Shown here: positions 26,112 to 34,565 of the stretch, one piece after another | Layout: each line of letters opens with the position of its first letter | How positions within the stretch are numbered: position 1 is the first letter of the stretch | NCBI RefSeq assembly: GCF_009687845.1 | Contig: NZ_BLAD01000037.1 | Span: 173,987 to 227,395, forward strand | Source: Acrocarpospora corrugata | GTDB taxonomy: Bacteria; Actinomycetota; Actinomycetes; Streptosporangiales; Streptosporangiaceae | Direction: 5' to 3' | Length of the DNA: 53,409 bases | Made by a program: the position numbers and the translations under genes | Notes under the pieces: model-generated | The model's database searches: none | The model's input: only the letters and a program-made list of their open reading frames with translations | Told to the model about the DNA's origin: nothing

Positions 26112-27005
26112 ATGCCGGGCATGCGGCACGATGGGAGGGTGAGGAACGCGGGGCCGGGCTCGGCCGGGGAGCTGGCGAGGTTGGTGGGCGCGGGCGGTGT
26201 GGTCGTGCTGAGCGGGGCGGGGCTGTCGACGGAGTCGGGTATTCCCGACTATCGGGGGCCGACCGGGCGGGGGCGGCGCGCCGAACCCATGACCTACCAG
26301 AAGTTCGCGGGGAGCGCGGAGGCGCGGCAGCGGTACTGGGCGCGCAGCCACGTCGGCTGGCGGGAGATCAACCGGGCCGCGCCCAACGCGGGGCACCAGG
26401 CGGTGGCCGAACTGGAGGGCCACGGGCTGGTTGAGGCGATCATCACCCAGAACGTGGACGGCCTGCATCAGGCGGCCGGGGCCCGGCGGGTGACCGAGTT
26501 GCATGGCGGGCTGGACCGGGTGGTGTGCCTGGGCTGCCGGGAACGCAGCCCGCGCGCCGACCTCGACCTGCGGCTCCGCGCGGCCAACCCCGGGTGGGAG
26601 GCCACCGCCCACCAGTTCAACCCCGACGGGGACGCCGTGCTGCCGGATGAGCATGTCGCGGCCTTCCGGGTGGTGAACTGCGACGGCTGTGACGGCCTGC
26701 TCAAACCCGACGTGATCTTCTTCGGCGAGAACGTCCCCCGGCCTCGGGTCGACCTGTGCTTCGCCCAGGTGGCCACGGCTCGTTCGCTGCTTGTCCTCGG
26801 CTCGTCGCTCACCGTCCGTTCCGGCTATCGGTTCGTGGCACGAGCGGCGGCCCTCGGCATCCCGATCGCCATCGTCAACCAGGAGGAGACGGCCGGGGAC
26901 GACCTGGCCCTGATCCGGCTGGACGCTCCGCTCGGCCCCACCCTCACCGCCGTCGTCGACGCGACACCGGTGGGTGAGGCGAGTGCTCCAAGGGCGAGAT
27001 CGTAG
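26112..27005 (+). CDS. Sir2-family NAD-dependent protein deacylase (sirtuin)
   Basis: Shown from the first ATG; a GTG at 26139 (VRNAGPGSAGELARLV) fits family starts better. NAD-binding GAGLSTESGIPDYRGP, TQNVDGLHQAAG and catalytic His in ELHGGLDRV are all intact. Two Cys pairs, VCLGC and NCDGC, bind the structural zinc. FFGENVP, GSSLTVRSGYRFV and IAIVNQEET complete the Rossmann fold. It would remove acyl groups from lysines using NAD. The final residues after LGPTLTAVVDA are not family-like and are read from DNA that is also the antisense end of the sugar dehydrogenase gene, suggesting the native stop was lost. Confidence 0.88.
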   Translation: MPGMRHDGRVRNAGPGSAGELARLVGAGGVVVLSGAGLSTESGIPDYRGPTGRGRRAEPMTYQKFAGSAEARQRYWARSHVGWREINRAAPNAGHQAVAELEGHGLVEAIITQNVDGLHQAAGARRVTELHGGLDRVVCLGCRERSPRADLDLRLRAANPGWEATAHQFNPDGDAVLPDEHVAAFRVVNCDGCDGLLKPDVIFFGENVPRPRVDLCFAQVATARSLLVLGSSLTVRSGYRFVARAAALGIPIAIVNQEETAGDDLALIRLDAPLGPTLTAVVDATPVGEASAPRARS

Positions 27006-28375
27006 GCGAGGATCGAACCAGGATGCTGGAGGTTCAGGGTCGGTGAGCCGTCCGCGTCGCGGGTGTAGCCCGCGCGGTCGGTGGCGATGAAGACGGTCTT
27101 GCCGGTGGGGTCGAGGGCCGTGTCGCGGTAGCGGTCCGTGGTGTCGGCGACTCTGCTGGGGGTGCCGGTCTTCTTGCCTTCGGCGGTCAGTGGGATGCGG
27201 TGGAGGGAGCCGTCCTTGAGGGAGGTCGCCAGGAGGAATCCCGCCGGGTGGACCTCCAGGCTGGAAAGGGCCAGGGTCGGCCAGCAGATGAACTCCGTGC
27301 CGGGGTCGAGGCAGTCCGAGGCGGCGCGGAAGTTGAAATCGTTCTCCACTGTTTCGAAGGTGACGAGTGGGGGCGCGAAATCGGGGTCGTCCCAGTCGCT
27401 TTCCTTCGTCTGCGGGACGCTCAGGGGAATGTCGTAGTCGCTGTAAGTTTCAGCGCGGCAGCCGTTCCTGGCTTTGGCCCACTCGGCGTAGACGTACGCC
27501 TTGTCGTCCTGGTAGCCGGCCACATTGGGCCAGCCGTAGTTCTTTCCGGGGCGGATGAGGTTGACCTCGTCGTCGGTTTTGGGGCCCTGGTCGGTGCCGT
27601 ACAGGAGACCCGAAGGGGCGAACGCCAGCCCCTGGGCGTTTCGGAAGCCCATCGCGTAGAGGTGGCTGCGTACGCCGTTGAACTCCGGATTGTCGTCGGG
27701 GATCGAGCCGTCGAGGTTGAGGCGAAGGATTTTGCCCCGGTAGGCGCTCCAGTCCTCCTCCTTCACCTGTACGGCGGAGGGAAGCGTCTGTGCCTCAATC
27801 GACTCGCAGTAGAGCGCGAACTGGTTGGCCCCCTGGTCCCCGATCGTGTAGTAGAGCTTGGCGTCGGGGCCGAATCTCAGCTTTCCCGACTGGTGGTCGA
27901 CGCCGCCGGCCAGGCCGGTGATGAGGTCGACGGGCGATCCCAAGACCTGCTTGTCCTTGTCGTAGGTGTATCGGACGATCTTCGTGCGGTAGTCCTGTTC
28001 CTCCAGCTCAGTCGCCGCGTCGTAGGTGTGGGAGACATAGACGTAGTCATGGCCGTCGCCCTTGAGCAGGTCGGGATGGAGCGCCAGGCCAAGGACGCCG
28101 TCCTGCCCGCCCGCCGTGTGGACGGCGTCTTCGATCGTGAGCGCCGTGATCTTCCGCCCGTTCGCCGGATCGATCCGGGTGACGCGTTTGCCGGTCTTCT
28201 CGGTGGCCCAGATGAACCCATCGGGACCCCAGACGATTTCGTACGGATCGGCGAGCCCCGTGGCAACCACCCGGAGCACGCTGTTCCCCGCTTGGTCATC
28301 TGATTCCGTCGAACTACACGCGGACGCCAGCGCGAGCGAACAGACGACGGCGAGCACGGCCGGGAAGCCCCTCAT
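26825..28375 (-). CDS. PQQ-dependent sugar dehydrogenase-like lipoprotein
   Basis: Start taken at the ATG giving MRGFPAVLAVVCSLALASAC. The lipobox LASAC makes it a lipoprotein; a TTG 24 bases upstream is possible but spoils the signal. The body is the soluble glucose dehydrogenase (GdhB) beta-propeller: TGLADPYEIVWGPDGFIWAT, GGQDGVLGLALHP, DHQSGKLRFGPDAKLYYTIG, YAMGFRNAQGLAFAPSG, DEVNLIRPGKNYGWP and a late HPAGFLLATSLKDGSLHRIP. These proteins oxidise aldose sugars with PQQ; the catalytic His is the one in VDHQSG. The family normally ends near NLQHPGSILAYD. Here about 60 further residues of low-quality sequence follow, antisense to the sirtuin gene. Confidence 0.85.
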   Translation of the reverse strand: MRGFPAVLAVVCSLALASACSSTESDDQAGNSVLRVVATGLADPYEIVWGPDGFIWATEKTGKRVTRIDPANGRKITALTIEDAVHTAGGQDGVLGLALHPDLLKGDGHDYVYVSHTYDAATELEEQDYRTKIVRYTYDKDKQVLGSPVDLITGLAGGVDHQSGKLRFGPDAKLYYTIGDQGANQFALYCESIEAQTLPSAVQVKEEDWSAYRGKILRLNLDGSIPDDNPEFNGVRSHLYAMGFRNAQGLAFAPSGLLYGTDQGPKTDDEVNLIRPGKNYGWPNVAGYQDDKAYVYAEWAKARNGCRAETYSDYDIPLSVPQTKESDWDDPDFAPPLVTFETVENDFNFRAASDCLDPGTEFICWPTLALSSLEVHPAGFLLATSLKDGSLHRIPLTAEGKKTGTPSRVADTTDRYRDTALDPTGKTVFIATDRAGYTRDADGSPTLNLQHPGSILAYDLALGALASPTGVASTTAVRVGPSGASSRIRARSSPAVSSWLTMAIGMPRAAARATNR

Positions 28376-28586
28376 GCCGGTAAATGTCAGCACAAACAAG
28401 ATACGGGCACAATCCCGCCGGAACCCAGCGCGAACATTATTACCAGACGAGACGGTCAGCCCACCGTGGGATCTGCCGTTCTTTACCTACTTCCCGAAAG
28501 CTTTGCCCAGATTCGGGACGTTGTGGGCAGATTTCGGGGTTTTCTCAGCCATAGAGGGGTGAGTAGCCTCACGTTCGGGGAGTCAG

Positions 28587-29987
28587 ATGTTGAGATGGGA
28601 CCGATCATCGTTTCGGGCCCGTAGGACAGCGGTGACCGGGATTCTCGCGGCACTGGTGTGCATCGGGGTCAGCGTTCTCTTCCTCCTGTTCGCGGGCAGC
28701 AAGGAAGCCGACAAGGCGCAGGCGCAGGCCATCGGCGCCTGGAACCGGGTCGTGCCCCTGATCAGGCAGGGTCCGCTGCCGTCCGTGCTGCCGGCCAGCG
28801 AGGGCGAGGCGATCCAGGTCCTGAACGCGCACGGCGTCCCGGTCGCGTCGACCGCGCAACTCGCCGGCAAACCGCCGATGGCCGCTTTCGTCTCGTCCAG
28901 CACCAGCGTGCGCGTCGCCCGGGTGCTCTGCCCGCCGACCGGGCTGAAAGGCTGTATGACCGTCGTGTCGTACAAGGTCTACCAGCCCGACGGCGTCTGG
29001 CCGCTCTACATCGCCGTCCCCGTCGCCCCCTGGTACGGCGACACCACCGCGCTGCTGCTGGCCATCGGCGTCTCCATCCTGGTGACCGGGACGATGACCG
29101 CCTGGGCGTTCCGCGACCTCACCCAGGCCGTGCAGCCGGTGAACGACATACGCTCAGAACTGGCCGAGATCACCGCCACCCACCTGGACCGCCGCGTCCC
29201 CGTGCCCCGCAAGTACCGCACGTACGAGGAGATCAAGTTCCTCGCCGAAACCGTCAACGACACCCTGGACCGCCTGGAGGGCGCCTACCAGCAGCTCCGG
29301 CAGTTCACCTCGGACGCCTCGCACGACCTGCGCAGCCCGCTGACCGCCATGCGGGTCCAGCTGGACGAGGCGCTCATGTACCCCGAGGAGACCGACTGGC
29401 CGAAGATGACGGCGGCCGTGCTCGCCGGCGTGGAACGGCTCCAGGCCATCGTGACCGACCTGCTGGCCCTCGCCCGGCTGGACGCGCACGCCCCGCTCAG
29501 CCGCAATCCCACCGACCTGAGCCAGCTGGTCTGCGCCGAGGTGGACCGCCGCGCCTACCGGGTGAACATCGTCAAGAACCTCCAGCGGAACGTCTTCGTC
29601 GAATGCGACCAGCTCCGGATCACCCGGGTGCTGGTCAACCTGCTCGACAACGCCGAACGCCACGCCAACTCCCAGATCACCGTCAGCGTACGGGCCGACG
29701 GCCCGACGGCGACCCTGGAGGTCGTCGACGACGGCGCCGGAATAGCCCCAGAACACCGCGAACTGGTCTTCGAACGCTTCGCCCGCCTGGACGCCTCCCG
29801 CGAACGCGACTCCGGCGGCACCGGCCTCGGCCTGGCCATCGCCCGGGAGATCGCCGAAGCCCACGACGGCACCCTGACCATCGAGGACAGCGACTGCGGC
29901 GCCCGCTTCGTCCTCCGCGTCCCGGTGTACGACCGCGTCCGGCTCGAATACTCCGACCTCGCCCTGCGCTCCGGCCGGACCCTTTGA
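28587..29987 (+). CDS. sensor histidine kinase (orphan)
   Basis: ATG after GGGGAG; 466 residues. Two membrane helices (about 15-35 and 150-172) flank a roughly 115-residue extracytoplasmic sensor with a Cys pair (VLCPPTGLKGC). A HAMP linker (about 173-225) follows, then the phospho-accepting H-box SDASHDLRSPLTAMR (His about 248), N-box LVNLLDNAERHA, G1 DDGAGIAP, F-box FERFAR and G2 GGTGLGLAIA. A complete class I kinase. No response regulator is adjacent, so its partner is elsewhere. Signal unknown. Confidence 0.92.
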   Translation: MLRWDRSSFRARRTAVTGILAALVCIGVSVLFLLFAGSKEADKAQAQAIGAWNRVVPLIRQGPLPSVLPASEGEAIQVLNAHGVPVASTAQLAGKPPMAAFVSSSTSVRVARVLCPPTGLKGCMTVVSYKVYQPDGVWPLYIAVPVAPWYGDTTALLLAIGVSILVTGTMTAWAFRDLTQAVQPVNDIRSELAEITATHLDRRVPVPRKYRTYEEIKFLAETVNDTLDRLEGAYQQLRQFTSDASHDLRSPLTAMRVQLDEALMYPEETDWPKMTAAVLAGVERLQAIVTDLLALARLDAHAPLSRNPTDLSQLVCAEVDRRAYRVNIVKNLQRNVFVECDQLRITRVLVNLLDNAERHANSQITVSVRADGPTATLEVVDDGAGIAPEHRELVFERFARLDASRERDSGGTGLGLAIAREIAEAHDGTLTIEDSDCGARFVLRVPVYDRVRLEYSDLALRSGRTL

Positions 29988-30602
29988 TCAGAGGAGTGAA
30001 CTCCAGTAGTCCCAGAACCGGATCGTGATCAGTGTGACGATCAGGAGGAACCACGCGGTCAGCGCCACGGCGTGATAGTCGGCCAGCAGGCGGCCTGCGC
30101 GGGTTCGTCGCAGGTTGACCGTGGTGACGTAGGCGAACAGTGGAATCGTGACCGCCCAGACCACCATGCAGTACGGGCACAGAGCGCCGATCGCATAGAG
30201 GCTCTGCCAGACGAGCCAGTGCACGAACAACACGCCGAAGGTGACGCCCGCCTGGAGCCCGGCCCAGAACCACGGGCGGAACTCCGCACCGGCCAGCATC
30301 GCCGCGCCGATCGCGGCCACCACGGCGAACGCGGCCATCCCGATGAGCGGATTCGGGAACCCGAACACCTCCGCCTGCGGCGTCTTCATCACCGAGCCGC
30401 ACGACAGGACCGGATTGATGCTGCAGGACGGCACGTAGTCGGGATTCTTCAGTAGCGCGATCTTCTCGACCGTCAGCGTGAACGCCGCCGCGAATCCGAC
30501 CAGCCCGCCGACGAGAAGCAGCCACGGAAGCGCCCCCGGGAAAGGCCGTCCGTCCGTCTCCTCGTCGCCGGCCGGGCTCAGCTCAGCTGTTGAGTGCCGC
30601 AT
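29988..30602 (-). CDS. vitamin K epoxide reductase (VKOR) family membrane protein
   Basis: 204 residues with four to five membrane helices. The redox motif ALCPYCMVVW (CxxC) sits at the external end of a helix, and the loop Cys pair is in SCSINPVLSCGSVM followed by PNPLIGMAAF. This is the VKOR layout, which reoxidises the thioredoxin-like disulfide donor using menaquinone. The start overlaps the end of the DsbA-like gene by 20 bases, so the two are translated together as an electron-relay pair, as in Mycobacterium. It ends flush against the convergent histidine kinase gene. Confidence 0.93.
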   Translation of the reverse strand: MRHSTAELSPAGDEETDGRPFPGALPWLLLVGGLVGFAAAFTLTVEKIALLKNPDYVPSCSINPVLSCGSVMKTPQAEVFGFPNPLIGMAAFAVVAAIGAAMLAGAEFRPWFWAGLQAGVTFGVLFVHWLVWQSLYAIGALCPYCMVVWAVTIPLFAYVTTVNLRRTRAGRLLADYHAVALTAWFLLIVTLITIRFWDYWSSLL

Positions 30603-31320
30603 CGATGGCCGCCTTCATCTGCTCCTCGGACTCGATCTGCAACGCCTGGCCGTTCAGGAAGAAACTCGGCGTCCCCGACACACCGAGCGCCTTACCGTCG
30701 GCGACGTCCTTGTTCACCCGCGCCAGCGTCGCCGGATCGTCGTACGCCTTCTCCCAGGCGGCCATATCCAGGCCGAGCCCCTGCGCCAGCCCGCGGAAAT
30801 AGTCGTCGGCCGGGGTCCGCTGCTCACCCCACTGCGTCTGGGTCCGATACATCTGCTGGTACATCTCCTCGAACTTGTCCTGCTGCGCGGCGGCCTCCAC
30901 CGCCCGGGCGGCCCGTTCGGCATTGAAATGACCCGGCAGCGGGAAATAACGCACCACGAAGCTCACCCGCCCCTCGTATTCCGTGCGCAGCTTTTCCACC
31001 AGCGGAAACGCCGCCTTGCACGCCTCACATTCGAAATCGAGGAATTCCACCAGGGAGACCTTGCCGTCGGCGGCCGTGGTGAGCTGGTGACTGTCGGCCC
31101 GCACGTACTGGGACTCGCCCGCCGCCACCGCCGTGCCGTCCGGCTCGGAACCGCGCCCCACCATCAGGAAAACGCCTATGACGATGGCGAAAACCCCGAC
31201 CAGGCTGACCGCGATCGTGACGTTCCGTTTCCGCACGGCTTGGCGCCTGTCCCTGGCACGGGCGGCATCGAGTTTGGTGCGCGCATTGTTCACGCGTGCC
31301 TTGGACGATTTGGACGCCAC
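30583..31320 (-). CDS. membrane-anchored DsbA-like thiol:disulfide oxidoreductase
   Basis: 245 residues. A basic cytoplasmic N-terminus (KSSKARVNNARTKLDAAR) leads to one membrane helix (about 33-53, NVTIAVSLVGVFAIVIGVFL). The external thioredoxin fold has active site FLDFECEACKAAFP (C-E-A-C), cis-Pro loop GVSGTPSFFLNG and the DsbA helical insert. It forms disulfides in exported proteins and is recharged by the overlapping VKOR. The many Cys-containing secreted proteins in this window are possible clients. Confidence 0.93.
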   Translation of the reverse strand: MASKSSKARVNNARTKLDAARARDRRQAVRKRNVTIAVSLVGVFAIVIGVFLMVGRGSEPDGTAVAAGESQYVRADSHQLTTAADGKVSLVEFLDFECEACKAAFPLVEKLRTEYEGRVSFVVRYFPLPGHFNAERAARAVEAAAQQDKFEEMYQQMYRTQTQWGEQRTPADDYFRGLAQGLGLDMAAWEKAYDDPATLARVNKDVADGKALGVSGTPSFFLNGQALQIESEEQMKAAIDAALNS

Positions 31321-31393
31321 GATCGCTCCTTGTTCACGGTTCGGCTGTCGACCGCTTTAACGTAGCGACGGGCTTATGTGATCGATGTAAAGC

Positions 31394-31417
31394 GCGTGAC
31401 GCCTGATCAGGCGCACG
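31394..31417. promoter_or_regulatory. near-perfect 24-bp inverted repeat of unknown function
   Basis: The core CGCCTGATCAGGCG (31400-31413) is a perfect 14-bp palindrome. It is flanked by CGTG on the left and CACG on the right, offset by a single A. It lies in the roughly 300-base gap between the divergent DsbA-like and GH12 genes, about 75 bases upstream of the DsbA start and about 200 bases upstream of the GH12 start. The rest of the gap shows nothing except the CebR box. Confidence 0.45.
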
Positions 31418-31586
31418 TAAATCCTTATGAGTCTGTTTCATCAGCGGATGGGCAGCCGGGCCGCGAGGACGGCGTCCCGGTTCACGCGGCTGTAACTTTC
31501 AGCCTGGTAGGCGGTGTTCCAGCAGGTGGACACGGAACCGCGTCCCGGGCTCGTAGGAGACTGGCCCGCCCCGATCTAGCGTCTGC

Positions 31587-31600
31587 TGGGAGCGCTCCCA
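31587..31600. promoter_or_regulatory. CebR operator (TGGGAGCGCTCCCA)
   Basis: A perfect 14-bp palindrome identical to the CebR consensus known from Streptomyces cellulase genes, 19 bases upstream of the GH12 start and just downstream of a possible -10 (TAGCGT). CebR, a LacI-family protein, represses cellulose-degradation genes until cellobiose or cellotriose appears. The CebR gene itself is not in this window. Confidence 0.92.
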
Positions 31601-31619
31601 ACGCCCCCCAGGAGGACCA

Positions 31620-32981
31620 GTGAACCGTCTTAAAAGCATAGGGTTGACCGTCGCCTTACTCCTCGGCACGGTCGTCGCCGTCGCCACTCCCGCCAATGCC
31701 GCCCCCGTCATCTGCGAAACGTTCGGCGCCACCAACATCCAGTCCGGCCGCTTCACCGTGATGAACAACGTCTGGGGCGCGAGCACACCCCAGTGCATCG
31801 ACGTGAACCAGGCGGGTGGCTTCACCATCCAGTCGGCCGGCCACAACAACGCCACCAACGGCGCCCCGGCCGCCTACCCGGCGATCTACGCGGGCTGCCA
31901 CTACGGCAACTGCACGACCGGCAGCAGCCTGCCCATGCAGGCCAGCAACCCGGCGTTCAACAACATCCGCAGCAGCGTGAGCTACACCTACCCGAGCAGC
32001 GGCACCTACAACGCCTCCTATGACCTCTGGTTCGACCCGACCGCGCGGACCAACGGCCAGAACACCGGCGCCGAGATCATGATCTGGCTCAACCGGCAGG
32101 GCCCGGTCCAGCCGTCCGGCTCGCAGGTGGCGACGGTCACACTCGCGGGCACGACCTGGCAGGTCTGGTTCGGCAACATCGGCTGGAACGTGATCTCCTA
32201 CGTCCGGACCACGGTCGGCAACACGCTCGACTTCAACATCAACTCGTTCTACACCGACGCGGTGAACCGCGGCTACGCGCAGCGCAGCTGGTACCTGACC
32301 AGCGTGCAGGCCGGCTTCGAGCCCTGGGTCGGCGGCGCGGGCCTGACCCTGAGCAACTTCACCTACACCACCACCGGTGGCGGCGGCGACACCAGCCCGC
32401 CCACCGCCCCCGGCGGCCTGACCGCGTCGGGCACCACCGCGAGCGGCACGAACCTGTCCTGGTCCCCGTCGTCCGACAACGTCGGCGTCACCGGATACAC
32501 GATCTTCCGCCGCCAGGGCACCACCGGCACGTTCACCAACGTCGGCACTTCGACGGGGACGACCTTCGCGGCGACTGGCCTGTCGGCGTCCACCCAGTAC
32601 CAGTTCTACGTGGTGGCCCGGGACGCGGCCAACAATCAGTCGCCGCAGTCCAACACCGTCTCGGTGACCACCACCGCGGGTGGCGGCGGCACCGGGACCT
32701 GCACGGTCCACTTCGACGCCTGGAACGTCGGCTACGTGGCGCAGATCACCGTCGGCGGGCCGCGTACCGGCTGGTCGTTCGCCTTCACGCTGCCGGCCGG
32801 TCACGCCATGACCGGTAACTGGAACGCCCAGTTCACCACCAGCGGCTCCAACATCACCGCGACCAACCAGTCCCACAACGGCAACCTGACCGCCGGGCAG
32901 ACCACCGGCATCGGGTTCCAGGCCTCCCGGCCGAACGGCAACACCCAGCTGCCGACCATCCCCGGCTGCACGGTCGTCTGA
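31620..32981 (+). CDS. secreted endoglucanase, GH12 catalytic domain + FN3 + CBM2
   Basis: GTG start with GGAGG 5 bases upstream; 453 residues. Signal peptide 1-27 (ANA). GH12 domain (about 28-255): nucleophile Glu in NTGAEIMIWLNRQG, acid/base Glu in AGFEPWVGG, plus VMNNVWG and YASYDLWF-like stretches typical of actinobacterial GH12 beta-jelly-rolls. After a Gly-rich linker comes a fibronectin type III domain (about 258-345, PPTAPGGLTASG ... VVARDAANNQS), another linker, then a CBM2 cellulose-binding domain (about 359-453) with the terminal Cys pair, WNAQFTTSG and HNGNLTAGQTTGIGF. It hydrolyses beta-1,4-glucan. A CebR box lies directly upstream. Confidence 0.95.
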   Translation: MNRLKSIGLTVALLLGTVVAVATPANAAPVICETFGATNIQSGRFTVMNNVWGASTPQCIDVNQAGGFTIQSAGHNNATNGAPAAYPAIYAGCHYGNCTTGSSLPMQASNPAFNNIRSSVSYTYPSSGTYNASYDLWFDPTARTNGQNTGAEIMIWLNRQGPVQPSGSQVATVTLAGTTWQVWFGNIGWNVISYVRTTVGNTLDFNINSFYTDAVNRGYAQRSWYLTSVQAGFEPWVGGAGLTLSNFTYTTTGGGGDTSPPTAPGGLTASGTTASGTNLSWSPSSDNVGVTGYTIFRRQGTTGTFTNVGTSTGTTFAATGLSASTQYQFYVVARDAANNQSPQSNTVSVTTTAGGGGTGTCTVHFDAWNVGYVAQITVGGPRTGWSFAFTLPAGHAMTGNWNAQFTTSGSNITATNQSHNGNLTAGQTTGIGFQASRPNGNTQLPTIPGCTVV

Positions 32982-32996
32982 CCCGTCCAGCCCCTG

Positions 32997-33027
32997 GGCC
33001 CGCGCCTTCGACCTCCAGGCGCGGGCC
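32997..33027. terminator. bidirectional terminator between GH12 and ABC-2 permease genes
   Basis: GGCCCGCGCCT and AGGCGCGGGCC form a perfect 11-bp stem with a 9-base loop, and the outer CTG/CAG adds further pairing. It lies 15 bases after the endoglucanase stop and directly abuts the convergent permease stop codon. Confidence 0.8.
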
Positions 33028-33681
33028 TCAGGCCGGATTCCGCCTGGCGGTGAAATACCAGGCGGTTACGGTCATCGCCGCCGCCAGGGCGAGCAGGATC
33101 TCCACCTCCGCCGACTGCAGGATCCACAGGTTCTCCGCGGTCCACTGGGACACCGCATCCGACCGCTTGCGCAGCCCTTCGGCGATGAACTGGCTCGCGG
33201 CGACACCGAAGAACGACGCCGCCATCGCCGCCGTGGTCCAGCGCGTGATCGCGCTCCACATCAGCCCCGTCGCCACCGCGAAGACCCCCCACGCGTACGG
33301 CACCGCCCCCGTCAGCGGATACATCACACTGTCCACGGTCAGGGTGAACGACGGCGTGATCAGCCCGACCACCGTGCCGAGGTAGGCCGTGGTCGCCAGC
33401 GCCAGCCCCATCGCCACCACGGCCTGCCACCAGAACCACTGCGACCGGGAGAAACTCTGGGTCCAGGCGAACTGATGGGTACCGCGCTCGAACTCGCGGG
33501 AGACGACGGGCGCGCCCAGGAACACCCCGAAGACCAGCGGGACGTAGGCGAAGAAGACCGCCGACATCCCGGCCAGCACCGGCGAGTACGACTCCATCCC
33601 CGCCAGACCGCCCCAGAGAACGACGATCAGCCCCATCCCGATCATCCGCCCTCGATGCTGGCGGAACGCGAGCCAGCTCAT
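33028..33681 (-). CDS. ABC-2 type transporter permease
   Basis: 217 residues with about five to six membrane helices, starting MSWLAFRQHRGRMIGMGLIV. FLGAPVVSREFERGTHQFAW is the ABC-2 amphipathic motif before helix 2, with the Glu-Arg that contacts the ATPase; further helices end at TVTAWYFTARR. It overlaps the upstream ATPase gene by 4 bases (ATGA), so the two are translationally coupled. Its short length suggests a homodimeric pore with one ATPase dimer. Exported substrate unknown; YtrA-regulated systems often respond to cell-wall stress. Confidence 0.88.
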   Translation of the reverse strand: MSWLAFRQHRGRMIGMGLIVVLWGGLAGMESYSPVLAGMSAVFFAYVPLVFGVFLGAPVVSREFERGTHQFAWTQSFSRSQWFWWQAVVAMGLALATTAYLGTVVGLITPSFTLTVDSVMYPLTGAVPYAWGVFAVATGLMWSAITRWTTAAMAASFFGVAASQFIAEGLRKRSDAVSQWTAENLWILQSAEVEILLALAAAMTVTAWYFTARRNPA

Positions 33682-34565
33682 GCGACATCGTCCCTCTCTG
33701 CGAGTACGGGCGGCGGGAAGTGCGTGCTCATGGGGGAGCGCATGTAGCCGAGGACGACGTCCGTCAGCGACAGCTCGTGCGCCGTCCAGCGGGGGTCGGG
33801 GATCGGCTCACGTAATCGGGCGAACAGGCTGGTCTGCCGTTCGGTCCGGTCCTCGCCGATCACCTCGTACGCCCCGCCGGGCATCATCCCGGCGGGCCCG
33901 GTCAGCATGCGGTGCGCCCGCAGGATGTCCTCGATGTCCCCGGCCACCTGGACCCGCCCCCGGGACAGCAGCACCAGGTGATCGCAGACCTCGTCGAGTT
34001 CGGCGACGACGTGCGAGGAGAGCAGCACGGTCAGGCCGGTCTCGGCGACCGCCATCATCAGGCCCCGCATGACCTCGTGCCGGGCCAGCGGATCCAGGCT
34101 GGCGAGCGGCTCGTCCAGGACGATCAGGTCGACGCGTTTCGCCACCGCGAGCGTGATCGCCAGCTGGGCGCGCTGCCCGCCGGACAGCTGGTGCACCCGG
34201 GCCCGGCCCGGGATGTTCAGGTCGGCCAGCCGATCCCGGGCCCCGGCGAGGTCGAACCGCGGGTTGAGATGCCGGCCCACGTTCAGCATCTCGTTCACGG
34301 TGAACTCGTCGTAGAGGGGTTTGTCCTGGGCGACGTACGCGACCTGGGCGAGGGCCTCGCCGTAGGGTTCCGCGCCGAACACGCGCAGGTGGCCGGTGGT
34401 GGGGCGGTGCAGGCCCACGGCCAGGCGCATCAGGGTGGTTTTGCCGGCGCCGTTGGGGCCGACCAGGGCGACGACCCGGCCGCGGGGGACGCTCAGGAAG
34501 ACCTCGCGGAGTGCCCAGGTGTCGCGGTAGCGCTTGCCGAGTCCGGTGGCTTCCAGCGCGGTCAT
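33678..34565 (-). CDS. ABC transporter ATP-binding protein
   Basis: Start at the ATG (MTALEATGLGKRYRD) that overlaps the GntR stop as ATGA; 295 residues. Walker A GPNGAGKTT (about 39-47), Q-loop VAYVAQDKPLYDEFTV, signature LSGGQRAQLAITLA, Walker B LIVLDEPLASLD and H-loop SSHV are present. A C-terminal extension of about 80 residues (after QVAGDIEDILRAHRMLTGP) is typical of YtrB-like ATPases. It powers the downstream ABC-2 permease. Three genes (gntR-ATPase-permease) form one coupled operon. Confidence 0.92.
   Translation of the reverse strand: MTALEATGLGKRYRDTWALREVFLSVPRGRVVALVGPNGAGKTTLMRLAVGLHRPTTGHLRVFGAEPYGEALAQVAYVAQDKPLYDEFTVNEMLNVGRHLNPRFDLAGARDRLADLNIPGRARVHQLSGGQRAQLAITLAVAKRVDLIVLDEPLASLDPLARHEVMRGLMMAVAETGLTVLLSSHVVAELDEVCDHLVLLSRGRVQVAGDIEDILRAHRMLTGPAGMMPGGAYEVIGEDRTERQTSLFARLREPIPDPRWTAHELSLTDVVLGYMRSPMSTHFPPPVLAERDDVA

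Noticed and set aside
26112-26138. First ATG as the certain start of the sirtuin.
   Set aside because: No ribosome site and nine residues of no family likeness; the GTG at 26139 is at least as good, so the start is left open.
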